Positions 34,503 through 45,949 of a DNA stretch of 64,000 nucleotides are shown in pieces. Under the pieces are notes generated by a model. That model worked only from the letters and a program-made list of their open reading frames with translations, made no database searches and was not told the DNA's origin. The position numbers were made by a program, and so were the translations under genes. Location of the stretch: the NCBI GenBank assembly GCA_030407085.1, contig CM059586.1:83139501-83203500 (forward strand), read 5' to 3'. This DNA is from Trichopria drosophilae (Eukaryota > Arthropoda > Insecta > Hymenoptera > Diapriidae). Every line of letters starts with the position of its first letter. Within the stretch, counting starts at the first letter, position 1.

Positions 34503-37060
34503 TGCGCCTAAGGTTAAAAACGTTTAAATGAGCGAAATTATTATCTTAACTATCTTTCAATTGTAATTTTATTATACAATATTACTTTACATAAGCAAGT
34601 AATTAATAAATAAAATATTTCGTTCTTTTGAACGTTCAGCACTTCAGGACTCTCTTTTTTTATACTCGTATGAAAATTCAACCAAGATTTTTTTTATTTC
34701 ACAATTTGCCTCGACTAAAAACTACGTTTTTTTACTCCAATTTAGTGAAAGAAACCCTTTATACTACATAGTAATCACGTAGTTTCCGCTTATTTCGGAC
34801 ATTTATGACAGCCTTGTTGATTTCTTCGTTCTAAGAATCTACTTTTGCCAGAAGTGGAACTACAAGAATTTAATACTGATTTCATGTTTTATTCGTTTCC
34901 AGCCTTAAATTATTTCAAAAATTTGAGGTAGATTAGTTATGTATAATTGTATATTTGAAAAAATTATATGTGTCTATCTACTTTATAAGTGAAGGCAATT
35001 TCAAACAATTTACTGTTTCAGAAATTTGGATATTTCAAAGAAATATTACTGGGAAGCAAATGGGCATTCATTTTTGGCAATATGTTTTAAAAATTGCGAT
35101 ATACTATATAATATTTTTATGAAACTTTCATTGAATGAGTGGGTTATACTTAAAAGTGTCGACATATAAACTGTTGATGTATAAAATTTACGAATGTAAT
35201 AAATGTTTTTTACTTTGCTTTTATTTATCGTAGCTCATTTGAAATCTGAATTTAATTCCAATTATAATTGATTTTAACAATGAATTTAGTAATACTTGGA
35301 TCCGGTTTTGCATTACATAGGATTAAACGAATAATTATACTGCTGATTTGATTTTTATTGCCATTTAAGAAGGGGAAATCAATGGTGAAAAATACTACAC
35401 ATTATTTAATGAAAAACTCGAATTAATATATAAATATATTTGAAAATAATAATCAAAATTTAGTTTTATCACGAATTTTCTCTGCAAAATTCAAAACAGC
35501 AAAAGGCCCTTGAAAAGAATCGACAAGTCTTTCTATAAGTATTTTTATCATGTTCATATTATGGCATGGAAATTCAACGATGAGCACAGTGAATTTAGGC
35601 ATTAAAAAGTTAAATTGCGTTAATAAATTTTGGTTTTATATACTTTATAAATTATAAAGTATTAATTAAAAGAGAGAATTGTTGATCACTACTTCAGTAT
35701 TTGTAAATATGTTAAGTAATAAATTCTAAAAAATGTCTAATTATTATTTTAATTATTTGCCATTAAAATTCAGTTGCTACTTCTGCAGTAGTACCATTTT
35801 TCTAATGTATTAATTCTTTATTAATCACAAATTGACTAATTTGCATGAACAATTTTAGAATAATTTAAATTTATCGAATACGCAAAGAAATCATGCTATA
35901 ATTTTAGCAAAAATAATTCAATCCATCCCGCAAATTGTTTTGCATATCAGTGCTTGTGAAAATGCAATCTTATTGCAGCAACATTGTCACGTACTTAAAT
36001 GTATGCTTCGTTATTAAGTCAAGTGTCTCGCTATTTACTCCGTTTTCCACGCATATTACAGACATTACGAAATCTTAAATCACAAGTTTAAACTTGAAGC
36101 AAAAAATTAATATCACGGTACTTCTGCAAGCAAATAATTTTGCAATTGGTGAGTTTTTGTACGCGGTAATGTTGTGCTACTGTTGCATAAGTCGCACGCA
36201 GTACATTTCCTGAACAGCAGAAAAACGCATACGTATAATGACAAATAATTACGAATATTCTTTACGCGGCGGATTTGCGGTAAAAAATTAATAATTCGTA
36301 ATATTTCATTTCTTACCTTTAATTTTTCACTAATGCATTTTTAATTTCCGTGCAAATGTATTTTTATCAATTTCATGGAATGACATGTAGATATATATGA
36401 AAAATTGTGTACTTTCTTGTCTTACAGTTCGTTTTATAATTATAAATTAATAAATATATAGAAATAATATTATTAGTTAGATGATTTTGAACAAATTTCT
36501 ACGACCTATTAAATATTTACCATTAACGCTTAACATTTCGTAACTGTTTTTCTACCCAAAAGTCTTGACAGCTAATTGACGTATTTTGTGATTGCTGAGG
36601 TATATTAACATAAGGAAAGTTTTTAAAAATTGTGAAAAATACAAATTATGATCCACTAGGAAACTGAATATAATCCCAAACTTGTAAATAAATTCCGAAA
36701 AATATGTATATCTATCGTTTGTTTCTGTACCGATTACAATGTTGGTATAATATGTGTTCATAATTATGTAAGATATAGTTGTAACATTTCATTCCACAAA
36801 CATAATGAGACAATAGAAAGTTTTCGAAATAATGCATCCACGATTTCTAATACCTCATAAAGCATTCGTATTCAGAGATGTGAAAAATATGTCGAATTTT
36901 CGAAAGCTCCTGTCCGTCATATTTCCTTTGCTATTTTTAATTTTTGTAATTGAATAACGATTTGAAACGAATAAGCAACATAATGTCTGAAATTGGCATA
37001 TAGATTCTCATCAATTCTTGTTTTAAGAGTAACTTTCTCTTGTTATTTTCTTTATTTTTT
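34503..37060. other. 2.5 kb AT-rich stretch
   Basis: Very AT-rich, with no gene, RNA gene or recognisable repeat. The flattest part of the window. Confidence 0.5.
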
Positions 37061-37067
37061 TTTTGTT

Positions 37068-37600
37068 AACCCATTAACGCCCAAAGGACACTTCTTGCTT
37101 CAATTTCAATCGAGTATTTCGTATCAAAATCGAATTAAGAAAAGTTGAGAGGTCGTTCTTCAAGATTCCGAGGTCAAAATTGAGTTTCAGCCATCAAGAA
37201 TTCCAATATGGCGTCAAATTTGATAAAATGTCCAAAATTGGGAAATATTTATTCTTACCATTTTTTTTCAAGCCATTAGAATATTGGGATAAGATCATAC
37301 CTAAAAAAATCATCGATTTTAAATGGTCGCCAAGGAAAACATTTACTCCAGATTTATGCATTTCAGTATTTGGAATTACTTTCGTATGCTTCTAAAATAT
37401 CTTTTTAGGGGATTTTCAGGGTCGTTGAATACGATTTCATTGCCAATATTACAAAATTGAAGATGGCGTATCAAATTTGGCAGATACCTGAAGCAAAAAT
37501 CGTTGTTTATAATTGAATACGTCAGAAAGTGCTTACATGGGGGATTTCGAGGTCGCTAAATACATATAAATATAACAATACATTTTAAAATTTCGAAATA
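37068..37600 (+). repeat. dispersed repeat with TTAACCC(A)TTAACGCCC start, copy 2
   Basis: Starts GTTAACCCATTAACGCCCAA and includes TTGGGATAAGATCATACC, then GGGGATTTTCAGGGTCGTTG and GGGGGATTTCGAGGTCGCTA. Diverged partner of 8752-9300. The 71-codon frame at 37180-37395 is not conserved in the partner and is taken as chance. Confidence 0.5.
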
Positions 37601-37915
37601 TTTGATTTGAAGTATGTCTCTTTACCGTTCATCAGTGAAATGAAATTTCTCACTATGTCGATGAATTTTTTCACTACGTTGTTTAGAGCTAAGTTTTCTA
37701 CATACTTTCTTATCCATAAACTGAATCACTAATAACAATTGAAAAATATACGAAAGCACAAAAAAAAATAAGATTTTCAGTTTCGTCTTCCTCTACTCGA
37801 TAAGAATCTGGCCGAATTCCCCCATATGAGTACTTTCTGTCTCATCAATCAGGTATCATCAATAGGCTGACGTACGATGTAAATACCGTGCAAGTGTATT
37901 TATTCGAAAGCAATC

Positions 37916-38335
37916 TACACGGAAAAAAATCATAAGTAGAATTTGCCGAACTTAGTTAAGTAAAATTTACCGAGTCTCATTTAAAAGCAAAATTTATAGA
38001 AGAATATAAATAGTATTCTAGCCCTTAAGTAATACGTTTTTAAATGATGTTTAATCTCAGATTAACGAAAAACTAGGCTAGATAATGTACAACAACACTC
38101 GCAAGAACATTGACACCAGTTATATTAAATATAAAAATTATGTGAATTTGTTTACTTGGATTAGATTTTCATACATCATTGGTGTCAATCAAGCATTTAA
38201 AAGATAAATTCCAGATAAACTGCAAAAAATTAGAATTGTTCTTTTAATTATTTTGACTGACAATGGTTACTCAACCTTTTCGGTAAATTTTACATAAGTT
38301 CTAGGTAGAATCTACTAATTATTTTTTTCTGTGTA
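37916..38335. mobile_element. MITE with TACACGGAAAAAAAT ends, 420 bp
   Basis: Left end TACACGGAAAAAAATCATAA followed by GTAGAATTTGCC; right end, inverted, TACACAGAAAAAAATAATTA followed by GTAGATTCTACC and further TAAAATTTACCGA in both arms. This ACACGGAAAAAA end type is widespread in insect MITEs. No target duplication identified, no ORF. Confidence 0.65.
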
Positions 38336-38879
38336 CTCTCCAAAATATGTCCTTTACAAAAAAATACAAGATCGAGATGAGATATATGAAGGTATTAATT
38401 CTTAACGAAATCATAAGGTGTTCTTTAAGAACTTATACTACCACAACTGAGGTTGTGCTGAATATATTTCTGGACTAGCTCTGATGGAACTCTTTAAGCG
38501 GTATCTTTCTTTAATCTCTACTTTAGCTCTACCCTTAGTCATAAATTGGATATTTAATTAAAAATACCATTTATCGTTATGTTAGTTGGAAATATTGATA
38601 TTCCTCTATTAACAGTTTGAATTGATTAATATCAATTTGAAACGAATTTCTTAAACAATCAATTTAGATAGATCAGATATACAATCCCATTAAATAATAA
38701 TATTTGTTAAATGAAAATATTTTTTCAGTGGATATTCGCAATATGCGAGGGAAATGTTAACCACTTGATTCGTAAATTATGTATCGAATTTTTTATGAAA
38801 GGGTTACCACGTGCCTAACTAGAATTTAACGAGTTCTCTGTGTGACCCTAAATTCTCATAGTATCGTGTCGACAATTCT

Positions 38880-39140
38880 GTTACTTTCTCTGCGAATTTT
38901 ATCCTCTTTCGGATTAGAATTCTTCCGAGACGTCAGCATTTAAACCTGGAAAATGTTTCTACGACAAAAACCCCTATGACCCCTGACCGCTGGGGCACCT
39001 GCGCTTTACCATAAAGGACAATGATATTTTTATAATTGAAATTAATTACAAGTCGCCCACACGCTCGACCAAGTGGGTACGCCGTAAAACCCTCCCGGAA
39101 GTTGTCCCGACCGCGTCGAGACGCACGTCTAAGCGCTTTC
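38880..39140. other. GC-richer island, candidate regulatory element
   Basis: Contains CCCCTGACCGCTGGGGCACC and CGTCGAGACGCACGTC. No repeat partner and no frame. Candidate conserved non-coding element. Confidence 0.3.
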
Positions 39141-39459
39141 TTTTCTTTATTTAAATGACATTTAAAAAGGCATTTTTGTTTTCACTAAATGCCTTATATT
39201 TTATACATACAATTATGCAATACATCGTTCGAAGTAAATATTAAATGAAAAACATGACATGATATGTATTTCATTAGTGTATCACCCACTTTATGACCTT
39301 TATTTTTCCATTTATTGATTAAATAATTGTACAATTTTATTAATGTGTTAGAATTGAATTTGTGCAAAATTTATTTTCTCAGGTTAAAACATTATTTACA
39401 ATTTGATTTTAATAATTGAATTATTTCTTATTTTCTCGACCATTTTGATTAAATACCCA

Positions 39460-40135
39460 TAGAGCACATACCTATTAAAGAGATCGTCCAGAGCTCAGTG
39501 CAAAGATCTCTCCAAAAAGACCTCCTGAAGAGGTCTGCATTATGATAATCTATAAAAGGAACTCTTACAGATGTCTTACTTAGGACTTCTTAAAATCGTA
39601 ATCTTAAAGAATCGTTATCTCGTTTTGGACCATCTCTCTTTTAGTAAAGGGATACTCATTGTTGAGGCCTGTGTTTCTTCCAAAGACACTAGGTGGCGAC
39701 TGAATCCAAAAATGAGATCGCGCGATATTTACTTCATATGCAGACCGATAGATGATAACCTACCTACAATGAAAAAATAAGTGCTTTTGCGATATTTAGC
39801 AAGTGTTATATTCTAATAATCAAAAAATCCAATATATAACTATACAAACTCAGGTAAAAATTATATAAATTAATAATTAAGATACAAAAATAGAATCTGT
39901 GATGTTCAGAAATTTGCTTTTCATTTATATTATTTATTTTATATGTCAAAGATCTCAAATAAGACTTCTTTTCTGAGACCTCATATTTAAGAGGTCTTTT
40001 AGCGCTCTAAAATCAACGCATAAGTCTTCTTCAAGATCACTTTAAGAGCTCTTTCTGATAAATATTTGAGACGTCTTTCAATTTTTAATACTTCTTAAAG
40101 AGCTCTTCAAGATGTCTTTAGGCTGTTTGGGTAAG
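39460..40135. mobile_element. short-word array element, AAGACNTCTT/AGAGCTCTT, TACCCA ends
   Basis: Dense clusters at 39475-39620 and 39945-40125 of AGAGATC, AGAGCTC, AAGACCTC, AGAGGTCT, AAGAGGTCTTTT and AAGAGCTCTT in both orientations, with AT-rich filler between. The left edge TACCCATAGAGCACA and the inverted right edge TACCCAAACAGCCTA are weak inverted ends. The 69-codon frame at 39571-39780 lies partly within the array and is probably chance. Confidence 0.5.
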
Positions 40136-40805
40136 TACCGATAATTCTTGGTACCTGTTGGTCATTTTCATTATAATGTGTAAATAAACAATTTAATTAA
40201 TTAGTAAATAAATAAAAAAAAATTATTTTCATATTGGAAATATTGTTAACGTTTGGACTGTCTATAAACTACAACAGGCGGAATTTAAGTTTCTCAGTGT
40301 GAAAATTAATGTTAAAAAAATAAATATGAAGTTGGTACTTTCACAAGTTAGGTAGCAAATAGAACTATCAAAATCAACTTAATTCACCTGAATCGTGTTG
40401 CTCTGTTTAGTCTTTGCTGATAAACAGGAATCAGATGTAAGTTTTTAAAAATTCCAAACGGTTTTGTAAGATATGTTGGTAAATTTCTTCTTTTTAGTAT
40501 TTTACAGTCTACTCCTGAATTTGACAGTGTTCTAGACTGCTGGAGTAATACCGCAAAATCGCAAAAGTTCAGTTCAGAAAACGCCCAACTTTTCTCCTTT
40601 TAGCCTTACAAGAATTAAAAACGTTGTGGATTTGCCCATGTAGGCATATAATAGGACATGGCAGTACAAGGGATAGAAACGGATCTTTTTATAACGAGTT
40701 TGATGGTCCATTGATGATGGCAATCGCCCAGCAACATTAGCGACTAATAATTATGAATAATAATAAATCGCTTTAAATTGCATAATATATGGTCGTCATA
40801 TTTTA
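40136..40805. other. AT-rich sequence
   Basis: Nothing recognised up to the SINE. Confidence 0.4.
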
Positions 40806-40812
40806 TTTACAA

Positions 40813-41272
40813 GGGAACGTGATGGTTAACTGGTTAGCATGCTCGCCTCGTAAACTAAACGTTCTTTAGGTCGTGAGTTCGAATCCCCGTCCGGCACCGT
40901 TTTCGGTTTATTTCCATTGCGGATAATTCAGGAAACCTTGCTGGGCGAAGGTACAAATTTGTGACTGCAACCGACATCAGTCGGCATCGTGAATGGTTTT
41001 TCCGTGGTCGACGCTTCGTAAATATTGTCTTTAATGTAACTAAGACAATGTTTGCGATGCGCCTGCTATGGCTTACACTGCTAACTAACGGTGTTGACGG
41101 TGTCGATTATGTGCAATATTGTGATTGTTTATTTGTTTGTATCGTCCTGTGTCGGATGATGACTAAGCCTTTCTCGATCAGCAACAGATGGCATAAAGTT
41201 GGCAAGTAAATCTGACCAATGTATGTAAATTTTATTTTCACTAGGGAAAATAAAGTACTTTCTTTACAACAC
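40813..41272 (+). mobile_element. tRNA-Thr(CGT)-derived SINE
   Basis: The head (40813-40898) has a perfect pol III A box TGGTTAACTGG (40823-40833) and B box AGTTCGAATCC (40876-40886), 42 bases apart. The string CTCGTAAAC is the anticodon loop of tRNA-Thr(CGT), and TTCGAATCCCCGTCCGGCAC matches its T arm and acceptor strand, but the 5' acceptor strand does not pair and about nine extra bases sit after the anticodon arm, so it is not a working tRNA. A 370 bp unrelated body follows, ending AAATAAAGTACTTTC. Flanking TTTACAA occurs at 40806-40812 and 41273-41279, a 7 bp target duplication. The 82-codon frame inside is chance. Confidence 0.8.
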
Positions 41273-41439
41273 TAACGCTAATAAGTCACAATCTCCCACT
41301 TCTGACTCTATATGCCCGGCACACAAATGATCAGTTATTGTGTGTCAGATAAAATATAATTTATGAATAATAAATGTAAATCCTAACGTTAAGAAGAAAG
41401 AAATAATAAAAATATATAAATGCAAAAAATTAATTTATA

Positions 41440-41960
41440 TTTTAATGAGCCAGAAGGTGGTTGGGCCTGTAGGTTAGATACCAATTTAATAATCCGCGCA
41501 GCTCATTGGAGATCGAGGAAGTTGCAGCCGGAGCTAAATAAGCGGCATGGCGTAAGGCCCCTCTTCTGAGGGCCTGAAGGCAGCACGAGAGTCCTGCTCG
41601 GGCGCAACCGCTCATCAAAGTCGCATTTCCAAGTTAATGGGTGTGTTTAGTCCGATACCGACGGACGCGGGGGGAACTCTACCGAGCACTCTCGGCTACA
41701 ACGAGCGATCGGTGAAAACGGGGCCCCGAGATTCTCGATCGTGATCGGCCAAGCACCAATAATCATCGCTCGGCCGCAATTACTGTGCCTAGGGCAGCCA
41801 ATCGCGCGGCACCCTTTTCTTCTCGCGTATCCTGTACGCCGCGTGCTCTGTTATTAGGCCGTATTATCGTAATGCGCCAGTCGCCATGACAGAATCGCCA
41901 AGATGCGAACTTGCGCGAGGATTGAACAGGGTCCATTACAGGTGCCGTTTTTTGCAAAAT
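41440..41960. other. GC-rich island, candidate regulatory element
   Basis: Strongly GC-rich compared with its flanks, with no copy elsewhere in the window. Short inverted pairs (GGCCCCTCTTCTGAGGGCC at about 41558; CGAGATTCTCGATCGTGATC) are visible. A minus frame at 41763-41957 has no domain. Candidate conserved non-coding element, promoter or non-coding exon. Confidence 0.4.
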
Positions 41961-42429
41961 CTTTAAAATCGGCGGAATAGGGTGTTATATGTTGGTGATC
42001 TAGAGCCAGGTTCAATCATTTTAATGCAAAATTTTACACACTATCTCGTTTATTGCGATTGTTATCCTTGTCGTCATTTCGACTACGCGATTAATGATAG
42101 CATTTAAACTATATCAAATTTTACTATTTTCTTCTCTGAGTGGTACTAAATTAAGTGTCTATTACGGTAACTCGCCACCCGGTAAAGCAAACTATGATGA
42201 AATTTTGCTTCTAAGAAAAGGTTAGGTTATGTCAGGTTAGATATTTCTTGATGTCTTGCTCTATTGTCATTATCTACTAATCAGTAAGTAAACATTGATC
42301 AAAAAGCATGTTTAGTATGAGAGTTTTGGAAAACTTAATTCCATATCCTGGTGAAACACGCGAAAAATACCACAGGAACGACCCAAAGTTAAACATAAAA
42401 TGTGTTTTATTTCATTAGACAGACAATAT

Positions 42430-42555
42430 CATGAATTTTAACACACTTCGTTTTTAAGACGCCAAAATCAAGGCACATTTTAAAAGAAGACACTTCTAAG
42501 TGACTTAGTGTCTTCATTTAAGACATCAAAGACAACCGATTTTTCAGTGTAAGGG
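42430..42555. repeat. short-word array, AAGACAC/GTGTCTT
   Basis: TTAAGACGCC, AGAAGACACTTC, TTAGTGTCTTC, TTAAGACATC and AAAGACAACC cluster within about 120 bp in both orientations. Weak member of the private-word arrays. Confidence 0.35.
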
Positions 42556-42613
42556 TGTTTTATGATATCACTTCTATCTCTTTCTTCAAGTTAACTGAAA
42601 TTGAGCAACGTTT

Positions 42614-42669
42614 CCCGAGTAGAAATTTATTAGGGCCCTGATCAGGGCCTAAACAAATTTCTGCTCGGG
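42614..42669. mobile_element. 56 bp palindromic element
   Basis: CCCGAGTAGAAATTTATTAG on the left mirrors CTAAACAAATTTCTGCTCGGG on the right, around the core GGGCCCTGATCAGGGCC. The whole unit is one near-perfect palindrome and the smallest member of the CCTGATCAGGG family (also 30268-30353 and 4055-4165). Confidence 0.75.
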
Positions 42670-42871
42670 TTATTTTCAACATCATTGGGATAATAGTAAA
42701 TGTGATAAATGGACTTTCCTGAACATCCCTTTAAACAACTCATTGTAGTGTACAGTCCCATCCTAACCCACGTTAAAGGTATTATATGTACCATTTATAT
42801 ATTGTTATTTTTATATTTTCTCTTATATTTCAGGTTCCATTTGTAACAGCAATTGGGATTGTTGTTTTACT

Positions 42872-43121
42872 TACAGTAGGGTCTCCCTTATTGCATACTG
42901 CAGATTTTTCAAAATGGCGGCGGTCTCCCTTATTCTCTACTTCCCCTTTACCCCCACTCTTAGTGGTCGACGGTCGACAACGGTTCGAGATTCGCTCAGC
43001 CGCGAAGGTTAGGTTAGGACGCAATGGAGGAGAGAAGCCGACCGAAGGGGAATATATGCAATAAGAGATCTTAAATCCAGAGAATAAGAGATGTCTAGAG
43101 AATAAGGGAGACCCTACTGTA
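42872..43121 (+). mobile_element. MITE family 2, copy 2
   Basis: Full length, with ends TACAGTAGGGTCTCCCTTAT and AATAAGGGAGACCCTACTGT followed by A, perfect inverted ends of about 20 bp flanked by TA. The interior matches 34255-34502. Low divergence between copies suggests comparatively recent activity. Likely mobilised by a pogo/Tigger-type transposase elsewhere in the genome (inference). Confidence 0.88.
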
Positions 43122-43469
43122 TTTTATACGATATTTGTTATTGAATAAATTGTAAATAATAACACGTCAATCCTAATTTGAGTTAACTTGACAAACGAAG
43201 AGTAAAAAACCAAACCACATGATACTCAACTCTCTTTATCTTTCGCAGAAAATCTAGATAACAGAAGATTCAATCATCAAATTCTGATCGCCATCGTGTT
43301 TACTAAAACTACTTAAAACTATCTGTAGCATTCAGAATTCTTCGCCCAGTCCATTGGAATACTGGAACCATAAAAGCGATATTGCCCCAGAAAACAAACA
43401 TTCTTCCCCCGACTGGATTATCAATTTGTCTTTTTTCAGACACATTGTTCCAAACTGAAGTTCCTTGGA

Positions 43470-44330
43470 AACAATCGCTCAGCAAACATCCGCACGTATG
43501 TAAATTTCAAGCGGAGTTGCCGAAGTAATTATCCGGCGCTCGGAGCATCGCAAGGACCATCTTAAAACGTTTAGTAAGCACCGTACGCATTTTCGGATAT
43601 TTTTCTCCCGAAACCTCGGTAAAGATGCAGACGTTTGCCTAAATCTGGTTCGTTTTCCGAGAGAATCGTAGAGCGCGTTGCACGGTTAACCAAAGTGGGG
43701 CTTATCGCTGGTCCTCTCTAATAGAATGGGTATACCGCCAGTAGCATCTTCTTCCACCCCCTACGTCGTCCCACCTTCGTCTCCACCTCCTGGAGCTCCT
43801 TTTCCTCTTCTTTGGAAGAAGAAGTCGGGCGATCGCGTACGTCCTTCCCTCGGCTTCTATACCAACGACCCACCGGGTTGAACCCACCCTCGCCCGCCGC
43901 GTTTTGCGGCATTCGAATTGCAAATACCGGAATGTTTGCATGTTGTTGTCACCGCATCGGCGGCTCGAGGGACGAGGCTGCCAGCGAGGGCGGAAGAACG
44001 GGGGAACTCCTCCAGGAGGAAATGGAGAGGAACCGACTCGAGTCTCAGATAAAGGACGAATAAAAATAGGCGAGCGAGCGAGCGAGCGAAGAGATAGAGG
44101 GTATAGGATGGAGACGGTATTTCCTGCCCGGGGAACATTAGCGCCCTCGATACTCTCCTGCCACCCTTCTTCCACCCATCTGCCGTTTACTAGCTCGCTC
44201 TCGCACTTCGGAGTCCTGGAGAGAGATAGAGAGGGTATGCATGTTTGGGTATGTGAGTGAGAGAAAGAGATAAAGAAAAAAAGAGAGAGCCAATCTTCCC
44301 CACGTGACAGACATCGCGGCCAGGAATCAA
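43470..44330. other. GC- and purine-rich island
   Basis: GC-rich block with equally long frames on both strands (157 codons - at 43702-44175, 118 codons + at 43904-44260), the pattern of non-coding GC-rich DNA. It contains (GCGA)n at about 44070-44090 and GA-rich tracts at 44220-44290, common in insect promoters and 5' UTRs. No domain seen. Candidate promoter/5' UTR or conserved non-coding element. Confidence 0.4.
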
Positions 44331-44334
44331 GAGT

Positions 44335-45060
44335 TTTCTTGCACGAGCCAGGGTTTTATTCCCTGATACTTGAACGTTTTCTGGGAATGTTATATTGAAC
44401 TTTAAGTTACACATATCACTATAGCCTTTTCAACACAAACGTCAATTTACCTGCTTCGACCACAATTTTCAAAATGTTGCCTGTTGAAATTACCAAAAAG
44501 TTCTGAGCTTGCGGATGTCAGAAAATTTTGACAACAATGATTGAACATCTTGAAAGGATTGCTAAACGAACTTACTAACAAAAATCAAGATCTAGTTGTT
44601 CTTGAGAATTTTTTGCAGGTAATGTTCCGTAATCAGGGTGGGCTTGAACCACGAGTAAATAGTCTGTCCAAGAGGGATTTTCTTATTTAATTCAATACTG
44701 TAGACATTCCTGAGTATTTTGCAACACAACATTAAAAAAATAGTTAGATTTAAAAACAAATTTATTTGTTGTAGTCTATCGTAGTTGTGTGAGTTTGCGA
44801 GTCTCTTCTGGGCTCCAATTTTAACGATACAAAACCGTGAAAGTACGAAAATTGTAGGTCTTTAAAGTTCTACTACTCCTTCATATATTTCGTCAACTAT
44901 GGAGAAAAAAATTACAGGTAAGAAACCGCAAAAACAGATATGTTTTCCCTCTTTTGTCGATTCTAACATCAGAAGAAATTTTTCTGTTCATCGGTTGCAA
45001 TGCAATACAAAGGCTGCCAAAGCTTGCTTTAGTAAATCATTAGATCCTGATTATAGCAAA
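44335..45060. other. AT-rich sequence
   Basis: Nothing recognised. Confidence 0.4.
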
Positions 45061-45074
45061 TTACACAGATAATG

Positions 45075-45255
45075 TACAGCAGCGGTCATGAGTCGATTCC
45101 CGCCAGATAAACAATATTTTCGAAACGTAAACAAACAACGTGGCTTGTCTTACCATCAGCAAGCTGCTGTTTGAAAATGAAATCGAAAAATTTTTCACCG
45201 GACGGGGATCGATCTCATGATGTGTGACTTATTTGATGGGATTTCAACTAGGAGT
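45075..45255. repeat. dispersed repeat fragment plus tRNA-like B box
   Basis: 45075-45152 repeats the 16105-16165 segment (GATAAACAATATTTTCGAAA). Right after it, 45196-45225 on the minus strand reads GAGATCGATCCCCGTCCGGT, like the T-arm end of the 40.8 kb SINE head; no A box is found with it. Probably a SINE-like fragment. Confidence 0.45.
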
Positions 45256-45659
45256 AAGTCCTTGTAGCATTTTATTGACAACGCTTGTTTCAACTTCGAT
45301 GCTCTGAGAAAATATATTTCTTAATTTGTTTTGCAGTCAGAAAATCATTTGCGCAGTTCATTAAAAAAATCTTTTTGATAAATTTTTTGTCATTTCAAAG
45401 AACTAATACATTTATTTCAGACGTATCACATTGTCAAAAGTCTCATAATATTTCATTCATACTCAGAATAAGTTATAAAACTATAAGAATATTGCAAATT
45501 CAAATTAACCATATAGAAAGCGAAAATCAACAATATTAACAGAGAGGCCAGAAAAACTTAAAAAAGCAGAAAATGTAGGAAAAAAATAAGAAAAGAAGTC
45601 ATAAATAAGTAAAGCATCAAACTACACCAAGGAAGCGTAAAAAAGTCAGCACTAATCGT

Positions 45660-45945
45660 CAGTTGAAACGAAAGCTGGACTTCCGGAATTAATCTTGATG
45701 ATGAAGATATTTGTTTTTGCTTAGTTTGGTGTGAAAAATAAAATTCAGAAGCAGAATGGGTGCAATGCGTTGAATGTAAATAGTAGGCGCTCTGGAACAG
45801 TAACTATAAAGATCCATATTTTGGATGCATAATTTGCCAATCAGAATATTCGGATGAGTAGGATTAAGTGTTGTAACCTGCCCCACTTTCCAGGATGGAA
45901 TGTTGCAACCTACCCTGAAGGTGGGCTAGTTTGTAACGTTGAAAG
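45660..45945 (+). pseudogene. relic of pogo/Tigger-type transposase tail (PHD-like zinc finger)
   Basis: From 45697 one frame reads DDEDICFCLVWCEK, stop, NSEAEWVQCVECK, two stops, ALW, then YFGCIICQSEYSDE and a terminal stop at 45861. The cysteine layout (CxxxC, WVQCxxC, then CxxC) matches the PHD-like finger found at the C-terminus of many insect DDE transposases of the pogo/Tigger or jerky group. Three in-frame stops show it is dead. Downstream, GTTGTAACCTGCCCC, GTTGCAACCTACCC and, inverted, GTTACAAACTAGCCC lie within 80 bp and look like subterminal transposase sites. Catalytic domain not found upstream. Confidence 0.55.
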
Positions 45946-45949
45946 AAAC

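Noticed and set aside
40813..40898. Functional tRNA-Thr gene
   Set aside because: The 5' acceptor strand does not pair with the 3' strand, extra bases follow the anticodon arm, and a long body with flanking duplications shows a SINE.
41763..41957. rRNA fragment suspected in the GC-rich 41.4-41.9 kb block
   Set aside because: No stretch matches conserved rRNA segments that I can recall; kept as an unexplained GC island.
43702..44260. Overlapping 157-codon (-) and 118-codon (+) frames
   Set aside because: Mutually antisense frames of similar length in GC- and GA-rich DNA; no recognisable protein family.
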